Below, piece after piece: positions 49,101 through 60,097 of a stretch of 64,000 nt of DNA. Where the stretch lies: positions 238,415,832 to 238,479,831 of the forward strand of contig NC_081409.1 in assembly GCF_030272615.1 (NCBI RefSeq), in the 5' to 3' direction. Made by a program: the position numbers and the translations under genes. The notes under the pieces were generated by a model, which had not been told where the DNA came from, made no database searches, and worked only from the letters and a program-made list of their open reading frames with translations. The stretch is from Cryptomeria japonica (taxonomy: Eukaryota > Streptophyta > Pinopsida > Cupressales > Cupressaceae). Positions within the stretch are counted from its first letter, which is position 1. Every line of letters starts with the position of its first letter.

Positions 49101-50890
49101 AATAAGGTTAGATTATAAATAGGTCTCATTAATCGTTTTTAAATAGATATCAATAAATAAAACCATTTTTCATTAAATGGACCTCAATAAATAAATCCAT
49201 CACTAAATTTGATTAATTTTCAATTATTAAAATTTATAATTATAAACTAATCCTAAATGATTTTTTAATCACCAAGTGCATAATTAAATTTCAAAGAACT
49301 ATAAGCTTATTAATTTTAATCATTCAAAATAACTTTCAATATTCTAAAACATTTTTAAATTTAAATTAAACACATAAAATTTAATTACAAACTCTAAAGT
49401 ATAATTCAATTTAAAAAATTCATACATGCACAGGGAATAATATTTTTTTTTCCTAAAAATCCAAAGAGATGAATATGTGTTCTAAAAAGTACAGAGATGA
49501 TTTTTTTTTTTTTTTTGTAATGCACAAGGATGAATGTTTTCCTAAAATCCACACATAAATATTTTCCTAAAATCCACAAAGATGGGTATTTATCTATCAT
49601 ACACGGGATGAATATATTTCTATTTTTGTTTTATTTATTCTGATTTTTTATTACTTTGGCAATAGATTTATTTTTGTTCAAGTTATCCCATTCTAAAAAA
49701 AGTCTAATTTTTTGTAAAATAAAGAAAGTTGATTGAGGAAAAGATTTTAGAATTAAACAATATTCAAATTTGTATATGCATATTTTGACAGAGATCTATT
49801 AACCAATTTATTTCCTACATGCAGAATAAAAAAGAAGAAGATTTTTTTTTTTCTTTTATTTTTTTGGATATAAAAGCAATTTATTACATGTATTTGATTA
49901 AATCAATTAACAAAAACTGAGAAAGATTTCCTTGCAAAAAAAATCTGAAATGGATAAAATAGATTTCTTTAAAAAAAAAAAAAAAAAAATATAAACTTTC
50001 TTATGTGCAAAATTATGAAAGAGACAAGTTGAAGATTTTTTTTGAAAAGAAAAAGCAAGCAATGCATGTGCAAGAGGGGAACCTGGATTTGAATGAAGAA
50101 CCTTGTTGACCTCCTTCAATTCCTCCTTGAAGCTTGGTAATGATCTTCTCCAAAATCCTGCAACACATCTACAAAATTTCTCCTACAACTAACATGGTAT
50201 TGAAAATAAGAATTTCAAGACTACTTTATCATCCAAAAACAATGAACTCCCTTTTTCAAAAATTTATAACTCAATATATCGAAAATAGAGTCTATTTCCC
50301 ACTACAAAAGAAATTAATTGATTTCCATATTCTTTTCCCAAAATAATTTCATGCAAAATGATTAAGTGACATAGTGGGGGTTACATGCAAAAAATGAATT
50401 GAGATTCTCTTCTAGAACCTTCTCATTTCCTCCTACAACATGTGCTAAATAGTATATTGAGAAAATAAACAATTTCTAAATTAATTTCATGCAAAAATGA
50501 TTGTTGTCATAGTTGGGGTTACATTTGACCATGCATTCAAAATTTAAATTTGAATTCTCCTCCAAAAATGCATTTTGTAACTCCTTTGTCATAAAAATGC
50601 CATGAATAGAATTATTCTTGTCATAGAATAATTTTGTAACTCCTATGTCATATATTTGCTAAATATAATATTTATTCTTTAATATTTTAAATTTTAACTT
50701 TCTTTTCTAGAATCTTCTTATTTCTCCTACACCATGTGCTCAATTAGGATATTGAGAAAATAAGCAATTTTCAAATAAATTATGACCTCATATGTTTGTC
50801 ACCACTTAAATTCTTTCTTTTATTTAAAAACTTCAACCTCATTTCAATTTATATTTTCTTTCTAACATTACTCATAAAATTAATATTATA

Positions 50891-50894
<4 letters not shown>

Positions 50895-50951
<57 letters not shown>
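50895..50951. repeat. (AAT)n microsatellite
   Basis: About 19 trinucleotide units in a row near the right end of the 5.1-kb element. Confidence 0.95.
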
Positions 50952-50954
<3 letters not shown>

Positions 50955-50992
50955 GTCATATCAAGGTCCAAAAAGAGGGTTATGACACTATC

Positions 50993-53676
50993 TCTGTTTG
51001 TTCCTTGTCATCACTGGATCATCCTTATCTCCTATCATATGACTTGATGCATGATGTCTTTTGACATACTTGGCTAATATAGGCTCGATAGGTTCTGTAT
51101 GATCTTCTTCATCACTCGGTAACTGGACATTATCTTCATTTTCTTCAGCAGCTTTCTCGGTAGGACTTCTCGGTTGAACATAAACAAATTCTTCATAATC
51201 TTCTGGTTCTTTGGAATTTCCTTCATCATTTCTTTCTGCAAATTCATCAGTTTTCACATTTGCACTTTCCACTATTTTGTTACATGATTTGATCAAACAT
51301 TTAAATGCTTTACTTCTAGAAGAATAGCCAAGAAATGTTCCTTCAACACTTTTCTAATCAAATTTTCCATTTCTGTCATCTTTGTGAACATAGCATCTAC
51401 TTCCAAAGATTTTAAAATAACTTACATTAGGTTTCTTGTCATACCAGATCTCATAAGGTGTCTTCATAGTTCCTTTCTTCAGTTGAACTTGGTTCAGGGT
51501 GTAAACTGCAGTGCTGATTGCTTCTCTCCAAAATGTTTGAGGCACCCTCTTTTCTATCATCAGGGTTCTTGCACAATCCACAATTGATCTGTTTCTTCTC
51601 TCGGCTATCCCATTTTGTTGAGGTGTTCTTGGTGCAGATACTTGCCTCTTTATACCATGATCATTGCAGAATAAGTTAAATTCATCAGAAGTGAATTCTC
51701 CTCCTTTATCAGATCTAAGACATTTCAGTTGTCTTCCTGTTTCATTTTCAACTCTTGCCTTGTACCATTTGAACATTTGAAAAACTTCTGAATTTTCTTT
51801 TCAAAACATGACTGACATCATCCTTGAGTAATCATCCACAAATAATATGAAATATTTATCACCATAATAACTTTGAACTTTCATAGGACCACAAAGATCA
51901 GTATGTACTAGATCTAAAATTCCTTTAGAAGTGTAGGACTTACTTGTAAAGCTTGATCTTGTCATCTTACCCATCTGGCATCCTCGGCACATAGCATTCT
52001 CAGGTTTTTCAAGACTCGGTAGACCTCTTACTCGGTGCTTCTTACTTATTTTGATCAAATTATCAAAATTTACATGACAAAACCTTTTATGCCATAACTA
52101 GGTATCATCTATCTTTGCATAAAGACACTTGTTCCTAGTTGAGTCAACATGAAATGTATTACCTTTTGTTTGTGTCCCGATAGCAGCTAACTTTCCATGC
52201 TTGTCATGAACTTTGACAATTCCTTTCTAAAATTCTATTCGGTATCTTGTATTGTTTACCTGTGCTACACTCAACAAATTGTATTTCAATCCTTCAACCC
52301 AGTATACATCATCACATTTAGCATTGTCAAGAAGTGTTATAGATCCTTTACCTTTCACCGGACGTGGTGCATCATTGCCAAATCTTACATAGCCTCCATC
52401 ATACTCTTCTAATTTAACAAACTTGTGTTTATCACCAGTCATATGATGTGAGCATCCACTGTCTATGATCCAGGAATCATTATTATTTAAGTGAGATATT
52501 AGGGCTTTTTCTTCATACCTTTCTTCATCAGATCCATCTTTAATAGCCACATAGACCACTTCCTCAGTATCAGTTTCATTAGATTCATCATCGTTGGATT
52601 CCTCATCTGCTACTAGACATGTCTTTCTATCTCTCCTTCTGAAGTCTCGGTGTCCTCTGTATTGGTTATCTTTCTGCCTGTTATCTCGGTATTCTCTCTT
52701 TTCACTAGATTCTTTGTCAGGGCAGTTAGAAGCCATATGTCCTATTTTATCACAATTGAAACATTTTAAAGGTAGCTTTCCTTTATACTTACCTTTTCCT
52801 CTCGGTAACCTTCTGGCTAATAATGCTTCAAATTCCTCTTGCTTCTTGATTTCCTGATACAGTTTGTGCACTTTTTCCATGTTCTTGTGAAATCTTTCAC
52901 TTGCTCCACTGTGATCCCCTTCAGAGTACTTACTCATTCTATCATTGTAATCATCAGATTCACCAATATGAAAAGAACTGAATGCAGATTGTACTTTATT
53001 TACCGAAGACCCACTATTATCAAAATTATTTAACTCAAATGCATGTAGCTTACCAATAGTAGCATCCAAAGAAACTGGCATGTTAGGTACAGACCTCAAT
53101 TCATTGATTGCAGAGACTCGAATAGCATAAGTTGGTAGAAGGGTTCTCAACAACTTACTTGTTATATCCTTTTCTTCAATAGTTCCACCTGCTCCTTTAA
53201 TTTGATTAACAATCTCCTTTAGTCTGGTACTGTATTGGGTTATGTTTTCACCTTCATTCATTTTCATGGATTCAAGTTGTCCTCTTAGACTATCTACTTT
53301 TGCTCTTTGAACATGTTAATCACCTCCATACACAGACATGAGCTTAGTCCACATTGCTTTTGCATCATTACAATGTTCTAGATCATTAAACTCTAGTCGG
53401 TCAATGCTGATGTAATTTCAATCATAGCTTGAATATGTTCTTGCTTTGCCTTTATCTCTCCCAAGGTCATAGGGTTGGTGCTCGGTGCAATGTAATCATT
53501 GTCCAGATAATATGTTGCATATTCTCTAATTCATGATAAATGTAGCTTCATCCTTTTCTGCCATGTGGAGAAACTTGACTTGTTCAACTTTGGTGCATCC
53601 CTTTTATACATCTTTGGATCTTTACCTCAAGTACCCTTAAAAAATTTCTTCTGGAGTCCAAAGCCCTGATACCAAT
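50993..53676 (-). pseudogene. Family C element 1: gag, protease, integrase
   Basis: Minus strand. Gag starts at an ATG near 53610 (MYKRDAP) but has stops at about 53530 and 53315. The frame 53267-52227 (346 codons) is open through gag, the knuckle CFNCDKIGHMASNC and the protease IIDSGCSHHMT. A stop then replaces Gln at about 52226. 52058-51801 holds CRGCQMGK and LVHTDLCGP. 51776-51354 holds LRSDKGGEF and NGIAERRNR, with the third catalytic Glu present. 51296-50993 is the acidic linker up to the 5.1-kb insertion. Unlike element 2, gag here is not frameshifted and the integrase Glu is intact, but private stops break the pol. Confidence 0.9.
53664..53676 (-). other. Primer binding site of family C element 1
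   Basis: Minus strand TTGGTATCAGGGC directly after LTR 2; one mismatch to the initiator tRNA-Met complement seen in element 2. Confidence 0.8.
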
Positions 53677-55328
53677 TGATAGATTTGATACTTAATATAA
53701 AGTACAGATGCCAATAGCTAACAAGATGAGAGGGGGGTGTGAATCATACAAACTTAATCTTCCATAAAATCAACAGATTCAACCTCGGTAACTTATACTT
53801 CAGCAATATAACCAAATCTGCTAAACATGCAAACTTATGAACACATAATCATAATAACACTCATAACACCAGATTTGACGTGGAAACCCAAATAGGGAAA
53901 AACCACTGTCGGATTTTGGACCCACTAAGAAATATACTCTTCTAGAGTATGCTTGGTTAAAAGCAAATCCTGTTAAAGGATACAAACACATTGCTAGATG
54001 TGACCCGGTTAAGGGATTTCCCTTAGATCTGTTAGGATCTTCACTTTGTTAGAAGTGACCTTGTCAAAGGATTTCAAACACTCACTTAGAATGTTACCTT
54101 GCTAGAGGGTTTACATATAAGACTGTTAAGTCCACTCAGTTAAGAGATTTTATGTCACTTACAAAATAACAGTAATAAAAATCTATCTGCAACTTCACAT
54201 CTAAAATGCTAAAGCGGATTTTTATTTGCTCAAAACAATCTAGTTTAGAATAATTGAACTCTATTCAAAGTAGTTAAGAAGCTGTTCAGATACGTGAAAA
54301 CATGTCTCCTCGTCCCGGTAGGCCAAACTGGGTAGGCAGGTAGCCCCCCTACCCCAGCCTGCCATGGCAAAAAGGGTACTTTGGATCAGCTGCTCGTGAT
54401 CCTTCCTCGCCACTCATTTGATCCCCTAAAGAAGTAGGGTGGATATTAGAAGGAAGAATTCTCGCTAGAGCCCCCTAGGGGAATTCATAGGACTTATCTA
54501 TCTCTCTGTTGGGCTCTCTACTCTGTTATTCACATTTCCCATGATCAATCTTAGCCATCAGATCTTCAAACTTGACCAGGTTCAATGTATCCTTTCAATC
54601 TAAAAATGTTTTACCTTACCTCGAGACTTCCATTCCCTTCTTGGAACTTGCATAAGGTTATTGTGGTTCAATCTGCGTTGTAGATCTTCCTGCCGATTTT
54701 CCTTTTCCATAGATCCTTAACAAACTTTATGCACGACATACCAATCATTTATACATCTCCAGCTAATCATTGTCCTTTATTAAATAATGCTTTTATCCAT
54801 CCAATGCGCACTGTCATAACTTGGTTGAAAATCGGTAAATACTAAACTTTACTCCGTAGACATTCTGCCTTCATTAACCGATATCGATAACCTTAGGGTT
54901 TACCAACTAGGTTCGTTAGGGTTTACCGACTAGGTTTCTCGCTCGGTGACATAGTATAGTATAAACCTTACAATAAACAACATATGTAGAATACCAAAAC
55001 AATCTAAACATCATGATCTCATCATTGTCTAACTCGGTAATAGTTGCCCATTGAAAAACTTATTTCTCCTCTTATTCATCACATTCTTTCTGTGTCTTTT
55101 ACCGACATCTTAATTCTCTTCAAATCAATCTTCTCAAGATATGGCAACATCATACTGAATCAGATAATCAATTTCTTGACATCAATGACAAAATAATGTT
55201 ATAAAGATAGTTATCATCCTTCTTCAGTTATATCAATAATCTTCAACAACCTTCTCAATATCCTTACTGAATATCAACAATCTCCTGATATTGAAATGCC
55301 AACAATCTTTCTTACTGTAATGCCAACA
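53677..55328 (-). repeat. Family C LTR 2 (central, shared, 1652 bp)
   Basis: Minus strand starts TGTTGGCATTACAG and ends AATCTATCA. Compared with LTRs 1 and 3 it has a 241-bp GC-rich insert (54245-54485) and lacks about 130 bp at 54531/54532, corresponding to 42901-43030 of LTR 1. That removes the TATA-like box. It serves as 3' LTR of element 2 and 5' LTR of element 1. Confidence 0.9.
54245..54485. other. 241-bp GC-rich foreign insert in LTR 2
   Basis: Absent from LTRs 1 and 3 (which read ctagtcataggac across the site). Its composition differs sharply from its surroundings: runs such as gtagcccccctaccccagcc and the palindrome-containing ccccctaggggaatt. No ORF, no TSD and no tRNA boxes. Organelle DNA captured during break repair is one possibility; origin not identified. 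Confidence 0.75.
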
Positions 55329-56073
55329 ATCTCCCCATTTGGCATTGATGGCAAAACTAATAATTAAATGGTAATACCAACAAGATATTCAAATTGATTC
55401 GGATTCAGATTGCTGTTAGACTTCACTTGTTATCCTTGAGCTGTTTAAAAATCTTCTGAAGTCTTCTTCCTTTTCATTAGGCTATTTTGTTGTTGTCTTG
55501 CATTTAGTCTTCTCCATTTTTGCAATCTTCTCCCCTTGTCATTAGTCTTCTATTATTCGTCATTCAGGGCTTTCATTCAGTCAACCATTTAGCCTTCCAA
55601 CCATTTAGTCTTCTCCCCCTTTGACAACAATACCAAAAAGTAAAAGAACTAAACCATGATTGCTTCCTCTGTGAAGTGATTTGTCTTTTTGTGTGTCATC
55701 TCAGTCTCGGTCAGATCAACTTTTCTCTATTCAAAATTTCCTGTCACAACTTTAGAAAAACCTTCTAAAGTGCGTAAGTCAGCATCAATCCACACATAAT
55801 ATTCTGTAGATTCATCGAATTGATGCTTTCACCAAACTCGGTCAGTGAGTAGAAGATAGGGGTAGGACCCCTAACTTGCTTCTGAGATAGTCAAAAGTGT
55901 CCCTTGGCAATAACTTTGTGAAGATGTGTGCTAATTAATCCTTTGAACTGATATATTCCAGCACAACTTTCTTCTATTGAACTTCTTCTCTAAGATAATG
56001 ATACTTTATATATATATGCTTTGTCTTAGAGTGCATCATTGGATTCTTTGAAATGTTAATGGCACTAGTATTA

Positions 56074-57231
56074 TCACAGAATATAGTTACTGGCTCGGTT
56101 AACTTTCTCATTTATACCTTCCAACAATTGTTTGATCCATGCGATATTGGTACAGGTCAATGCTGCAGCAACATATTCATCTTCTGCTATTGACTGTGAG
56201 ATACATCCTTGTTTCTTGCTAAGCCAACTCACTAGTCTTTCTCCCACAAAGAAAGCTCCACCACTTGTGCTTTTCCTGTCATCAATGTTACCTGCCCAAT
56301 CAGCATCAGTATAAACTTTTAAATCAAAATCATTCTTCTTTTCATATACTAAGCCATAATCTTCATTACGTCTCAGGTATCTGAAAATTCTCTTGATTGA
56401 TGTCATATGTGTCTCCTTGGGATCTGCAGAGAATCTTGCTACAATACCTACTGCATGTGCTATATCCGATCTACTATGCACAACATATTGCAATTTTCCA
56501 ATCATAGATTAGTAAAGTGTCTCATCAACAGATGCAGATTCATCATTCTTTGATAATTTACAGTTAGTAGTCATAGGAGTACTTACTGGTTTAGAATCCT
56601 CCATTCCAAATTTCTTCAAGATTTCCTTTATGTACTTGGATTGAGTGATGAAAATCTCATCTTTCATTTGCAGTATCTGTAAACCTATAAAATACTTTAT
56701 CTCTCCGATTAGTGACATCTCAAATTCTTTGCACATTTCATTTCCAAAATTCTTGCATAAGGAGTCATTAACACAAAATATAATGTCATCAACAAATATG
56801 GTTGAGATTAGTATTCCATTGTCCTCATCTTTCTTCATGTACATATTGTTGTTTTCACTTGTTCTTATAAAACCAATCTTGATCAAATAAGAGTGCAATC
56901 TTTCATACCATGCTCTAGGTGCTTGTTCCAGACCATATAAGGCTTTGTTCAGTTTGCATACCTGATCTTTACTCTTGTCTTCAACAAATACTTCAGGTTG
57001 TTCAATGTAAACTTCTTCTTCTAGTATACCATTCAAAAATGTGGATTTTACATCCATTTGATATACATTGAAATTTTTGAAAGCAACATATGCCAACAAT
57101 GTTCTTACTCCCTCAAGTCTAGCCACAGGTGCAAAAGTCTCACCATAATCTATTCCTTCTTCTTGAGCATAGCCTTTGCAACCTAGTCTTGTTTTGTTGC
57201 GAATGACTTAACCTTTTTCATTTAGCTTGTT
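56074..57231 (-). pseudogene. Family C element 2: reverse transcriptase and RNase H
   Basis: Continuation of the polyprotein after the TGA at 57232-57234. A private TAA at 57208-57210 (Glu in element 1) follows. 57126-56509 is [37 protein letters not shown] (about 56785), [15 protein letters not shown] 56509-56511 is shared with element 1. 56505-56074 is RNase H: RSDIAHAVG, TDADWAGN, RKSTSGG, and SIAEDEYVAA in place of the usual STTEAEY. A one-base insertion near 56100 shifts the frame before the third acidic residue, whose FCDNTSA motif is therefore out of frame. Confidence 0.9.
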
Positions 57232-59355
57232 TCAGAAAATCCACTTAGTACCGATTACATTTTTGTCCTTTGGTCTTGGGATTAGTGTCCATGTGTCATT
57301 CTTCTTGATTTGATCAATTTGTTTGATCATAGCATTTACCCAATCTTCACTGTTAAATGCCTCTTTCACTATTCTCGGTTCAAATTCAAATATTAGACAT
57401 GTGTTTTGTCTCAGTTTGTTCCTTGTCATCACTGGATCATCCTTATCTCCTATCATCTGACTTGATGCATGATGTCTTCTGACATACTTGGCTAATATAG
57501 GCTCGGTAGGTTCTGTATGATCTTCTTCATCACTCGGTAACTGGACATTATCTTCATTTTCTTCAACAGCTTTCTCGGTAGGACTTCTCGGTTGAACATA
57601 AACAAATTCTTCATAATCTTCTGGTTCTTTGGAATTTCCTTCATCATTTCTTTCTGCAAATTCATCAATTTTTACATTTGCACTTTCCACTATTTTGTTA
57701 GATGATTTGGCCAGATATTTGAGTGCTTTACTTCTAGAAGAATAACCAAGAAATGTTCCTTCCTCACTTTTCTGATCAAATTTTCCATTTCTGTCATCTT
57801 TGTGAACATAGCATCTACTTCCAAAGATTTTAAAATAACTTACATTAGGTTTCTTGTCATACCAGATCTCATAAGGTGCCTTCATAGTTCCTTGCTTCAG
57901 TTGAACTCGGTTCAGGGTGTAAATTGCAATGCTGATTGCTTCTCTCCAAAATGTTTGAGGTACCCTCTTTTCTATCATTAGGGTTCTTGCACAATCCACA
58001 ATTGATCTGTTTCTTCTCTTGGCTATCCCATTTTGCTGAGGTGTTCTCGGTGCAGATACTTGGCTCTTTATACCATGATCATTGCAGAATAAGTTAAATT
58101 CATCAGAAGTGAATTCTCCTCCTCTATCAGATCTAAGACATTTCAGTTGTCTTCCTGTTTCATTTTCAACTATTGCCTTGTACCATTTGAACATTTGAAA
58201 AGCTTCTGATTTTCCTTTTAAAAACATGACTGACATCATCCTTGAGTAATCATCCACAAATAATATGAAATATTTATCACCATAATAACTTTGAACTTTC
58301 ATAGGACCACAAAGATCAGTATGTACTAGATCTAAAATTCCTTTAGAAGTGTAGGACTTACTTGTAAAGCTTGATCTTGTCATCTTACCCATCTGGCATC
58401 CTCGGCACATAGCATTCTTAGGTTTTTCAAGACTCAATAGACCTCTTACTCGGTGCTTCTTACTTATTTTGATCAGATTATCAAAATTTACATGACAAAA
58501 CCTTTTATGCCATAAACAGGTATCATCTATCTTTGCATAAAGACACTTGTTCCTAGTTGAGTCGAGATGGAATGTATTACCTTTTGTTTGTGTCCCGGTA
58601 GCAGCTAACTTTCCATGCTTGTCATGAACTTTGACAATGTCTTTCTGAAATTCTATCTGGTATCCTGTATTGTTTAGCTGTGCTACACTCAACAAATTGT
58701 ATTTCAATCCTTCAACCCAGTATACACCATCACATTTAGCATTGTCAAGAAGTGTTATAGATCCTTTACCTTTCACCGGACATGGTGCATCATTGCCAAA
58801 TCTTACATAGCCTCCATCATACTCTTCTAATTTAACAAACTTGTGTTTATCACCTGTCATATGATGTGAGCATCCACTGTCTATGATCCAGGAATCATTA
58901 TTATTTAAGTGAGATATTAGGGCTTTTTCTTCATACCTTTCTTCATCAGATCCATCTTTAATAGCCACATAGACCACTTCCTCAGTATCAGTTTCATTAG
59001 ATTCATCATCGTTGGATTCCTCATCTGCTACTAGACATGTCTTTCTATCTCTCCTTCTGAAGTCTCGGTGTCCTCTGTATTGGTTATCTTTCTGCCTGTT
59101 ATCTCGGTATTCTCTCTTTTCACTAGATTCTTTGCCAAGGCAGTTAGAAGCCATATGTCCTATTTTATCACAATTGAAACATTTTAAAGGTAGATTTCCT
59201 TTATACTTACCTTTTCCTCTCTGTAACCTTCTGGCTAATAATGCTTCAAATTCTTCTTGCTTCTTGATTTCCTGATACAGTTTGTGCACTTTTTCCATGT
59301 TCTTGAGAAATCTTTCACTTGCTCCACTGTGATCCCCTTCAGAGTACTTACTCAT
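57232..59355 (-). pseudogene. Family C element 2: nucleocapsid, protease, integrase, linker (707 codons)
   Basis: The longest open frame in the window. Domains by residue: knuckle C59-C62-H67-C72; protease D159-S160-G161; HHCC module H283, H288, C317, C320; integrase D347 and D410. The third catalytic residue, 36 positions later (the DD35E spacing), is Lys446 (codon AAG at 58018-58020), whereas element 1 has Glu. An acidic linker (about 550-640) leads to KNDTWTLIPRPKD and KWIF, and TGA at 57232-57234 stops it. The N-terminal Met is not the real start: the frame joins gag through a two-base insertion at 59415-59421. The polyprotein would have cut itself and integrated cDNA; with the Lys it could not catalyse integration. 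Confidence 0.93.
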
Positions 59356-60032
59356 TCTATCATTGTAATCATCAGATTCACCAATATGAAAAGAACTGAA
59401 TGCAGATTGTACTTTATTTTTACCGAAGACCCACTGTTATCAAAATTACTTAACTCAAATGCATGTAGCTTACCAATAGTAGCATCCAAAGAAACTGACA
59501 TGTTAGGTACAGACCTCAATTTATTGATTGCAGAGACTCGAATAGCATAAGCTGGTAGAAGGGTTCTCAACAACTTACTTATTATATCCTTTTCTTCAAT
59601 AGTTCCACCTGCTCCTTTAATTTGATTAACAATCTCCTTTAGTTTGGTACTGTATTGGGTTATGTTCTCACCTTCATTCATTTTCATGGATTCAAGTTGT
59701 CCTCTTAGACTATCTACTTTTTCTCTTTGAACATGTTCATCACCTCCATACACAAATATGAGCTTAGTCCACATTGCTTTTACATCATTATAGCCTTCTA
59801 GATCATTAAACTCTGAGTCAGTCAATGCTGATGTAATTTCAATCATAGCTTGAATATGTTCTTGCTTTGCCTTTATCTCTTCCAAGGTCATAGGGTTGGT
59901 GCTTGGTGCAATGTAATCATTCTCCAGATAATATGTTGCATATTCTCCAATTCATGATAAATGTAGCTTCATCCTTTTCTGCCATGTGGAGAAACTTGAC
60001 TTGTTTAGCTTCGGTGCATCCCTTTTATACAT
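59352..60032 (-). pseudogene. Family C element 2: gag (capsid part)
   Basis: The likely original start is ATG at 60030-60032 (MYKRDAPKLNKSSFSTWQKR), about 50 bases after the primer site. An in-frame TGA at 59952-59954 follows 'KLHLS' and is also present in element 1. Downstream, 59891-59352 is open for 179 codons with the UBN2-type gag sequence MWTKLIFVYGG and ENITQYSTKLKEIVNQIKG. Two extra T residues in a T run (59415-59421; element 1 has five fewer bases of ambiguity and stays in frame) shift the frame before the nucleocapsid. Confidence 0.88.
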
Positions 60033-60083
60033 CTTTGGATCTTTGCCTCAAGTACCTTTAAAAATTTTCTTCCGGAGTCCAAA

Positions 60084-60096
60084 GCTCTGATACCAA
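60084..60096 (-). other. Primer binding site of family C element 2
   Basis: Minus strand TTGGTATCAGAGC, one base inside the LTR end at 60098. It is a perfect match to the usual plant initiator tRNA-Met primer site of copia elements. Confidence 0.9.
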
Positions 60097-60097
60097 T

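Larger units (their letters stand above)
45895..50987 (-). mobile_element. 5.1-kb non-coding TG..CA insertion (probable giant solo LTR), TSD ctatc
   Basis: Inserted in the pol of family C element 1. The ends are TGTAATAACCC and GGGTTATGACA, inverted matches at 10 of 11 positions. Perfect 5-bp duplications ctatc flank it (45890-45894, 50988-50992). The uninterrupted site is seen in the sister element near 57403. No ORF above about 70 codons and no internal copy of its ends were found, so it is probably a single long LTR. On the minus strand it starts TGTCATAACCC. A hairpin CCCGTTTCGGCACGGG (46565-46580) and a minisatellite (46021-46190) lie at one end and an (AAT)n run at the other. The family is undetermined; Gypsy-type is a guess. 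Confidence 0.8.
55329..60097 (-). mobile_element. Family C element 2, internal region (nearly full length)
   Basis: About 4.77 kb between LTR 2 and LTR 3 with primer site, gag, protease, integrase, RT, RNase H and polypurine tract in copia order. It is the best-preserved element here, but stops and two frameshifts disable it. A 16-bp local duplication (ccaaccatttag.ctt) lies in the 3' UTR near 55590. Confidence 0.92.

Noticed and set aside
52594-52857. Plus-strand frames over the family C elements (also 59012-59275, 59257-59550, 51384-51587, 56645-56890)
   Set aside because: They are antisense shadows of gag and pol and occur identically in both elements because the elements are copies.
55329-60097. 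An autonomous, active copia element
   Set aside because: Stops in gag and pol, a two-base and a one-base frameshift and a lost integrase Glu make it non-functional.
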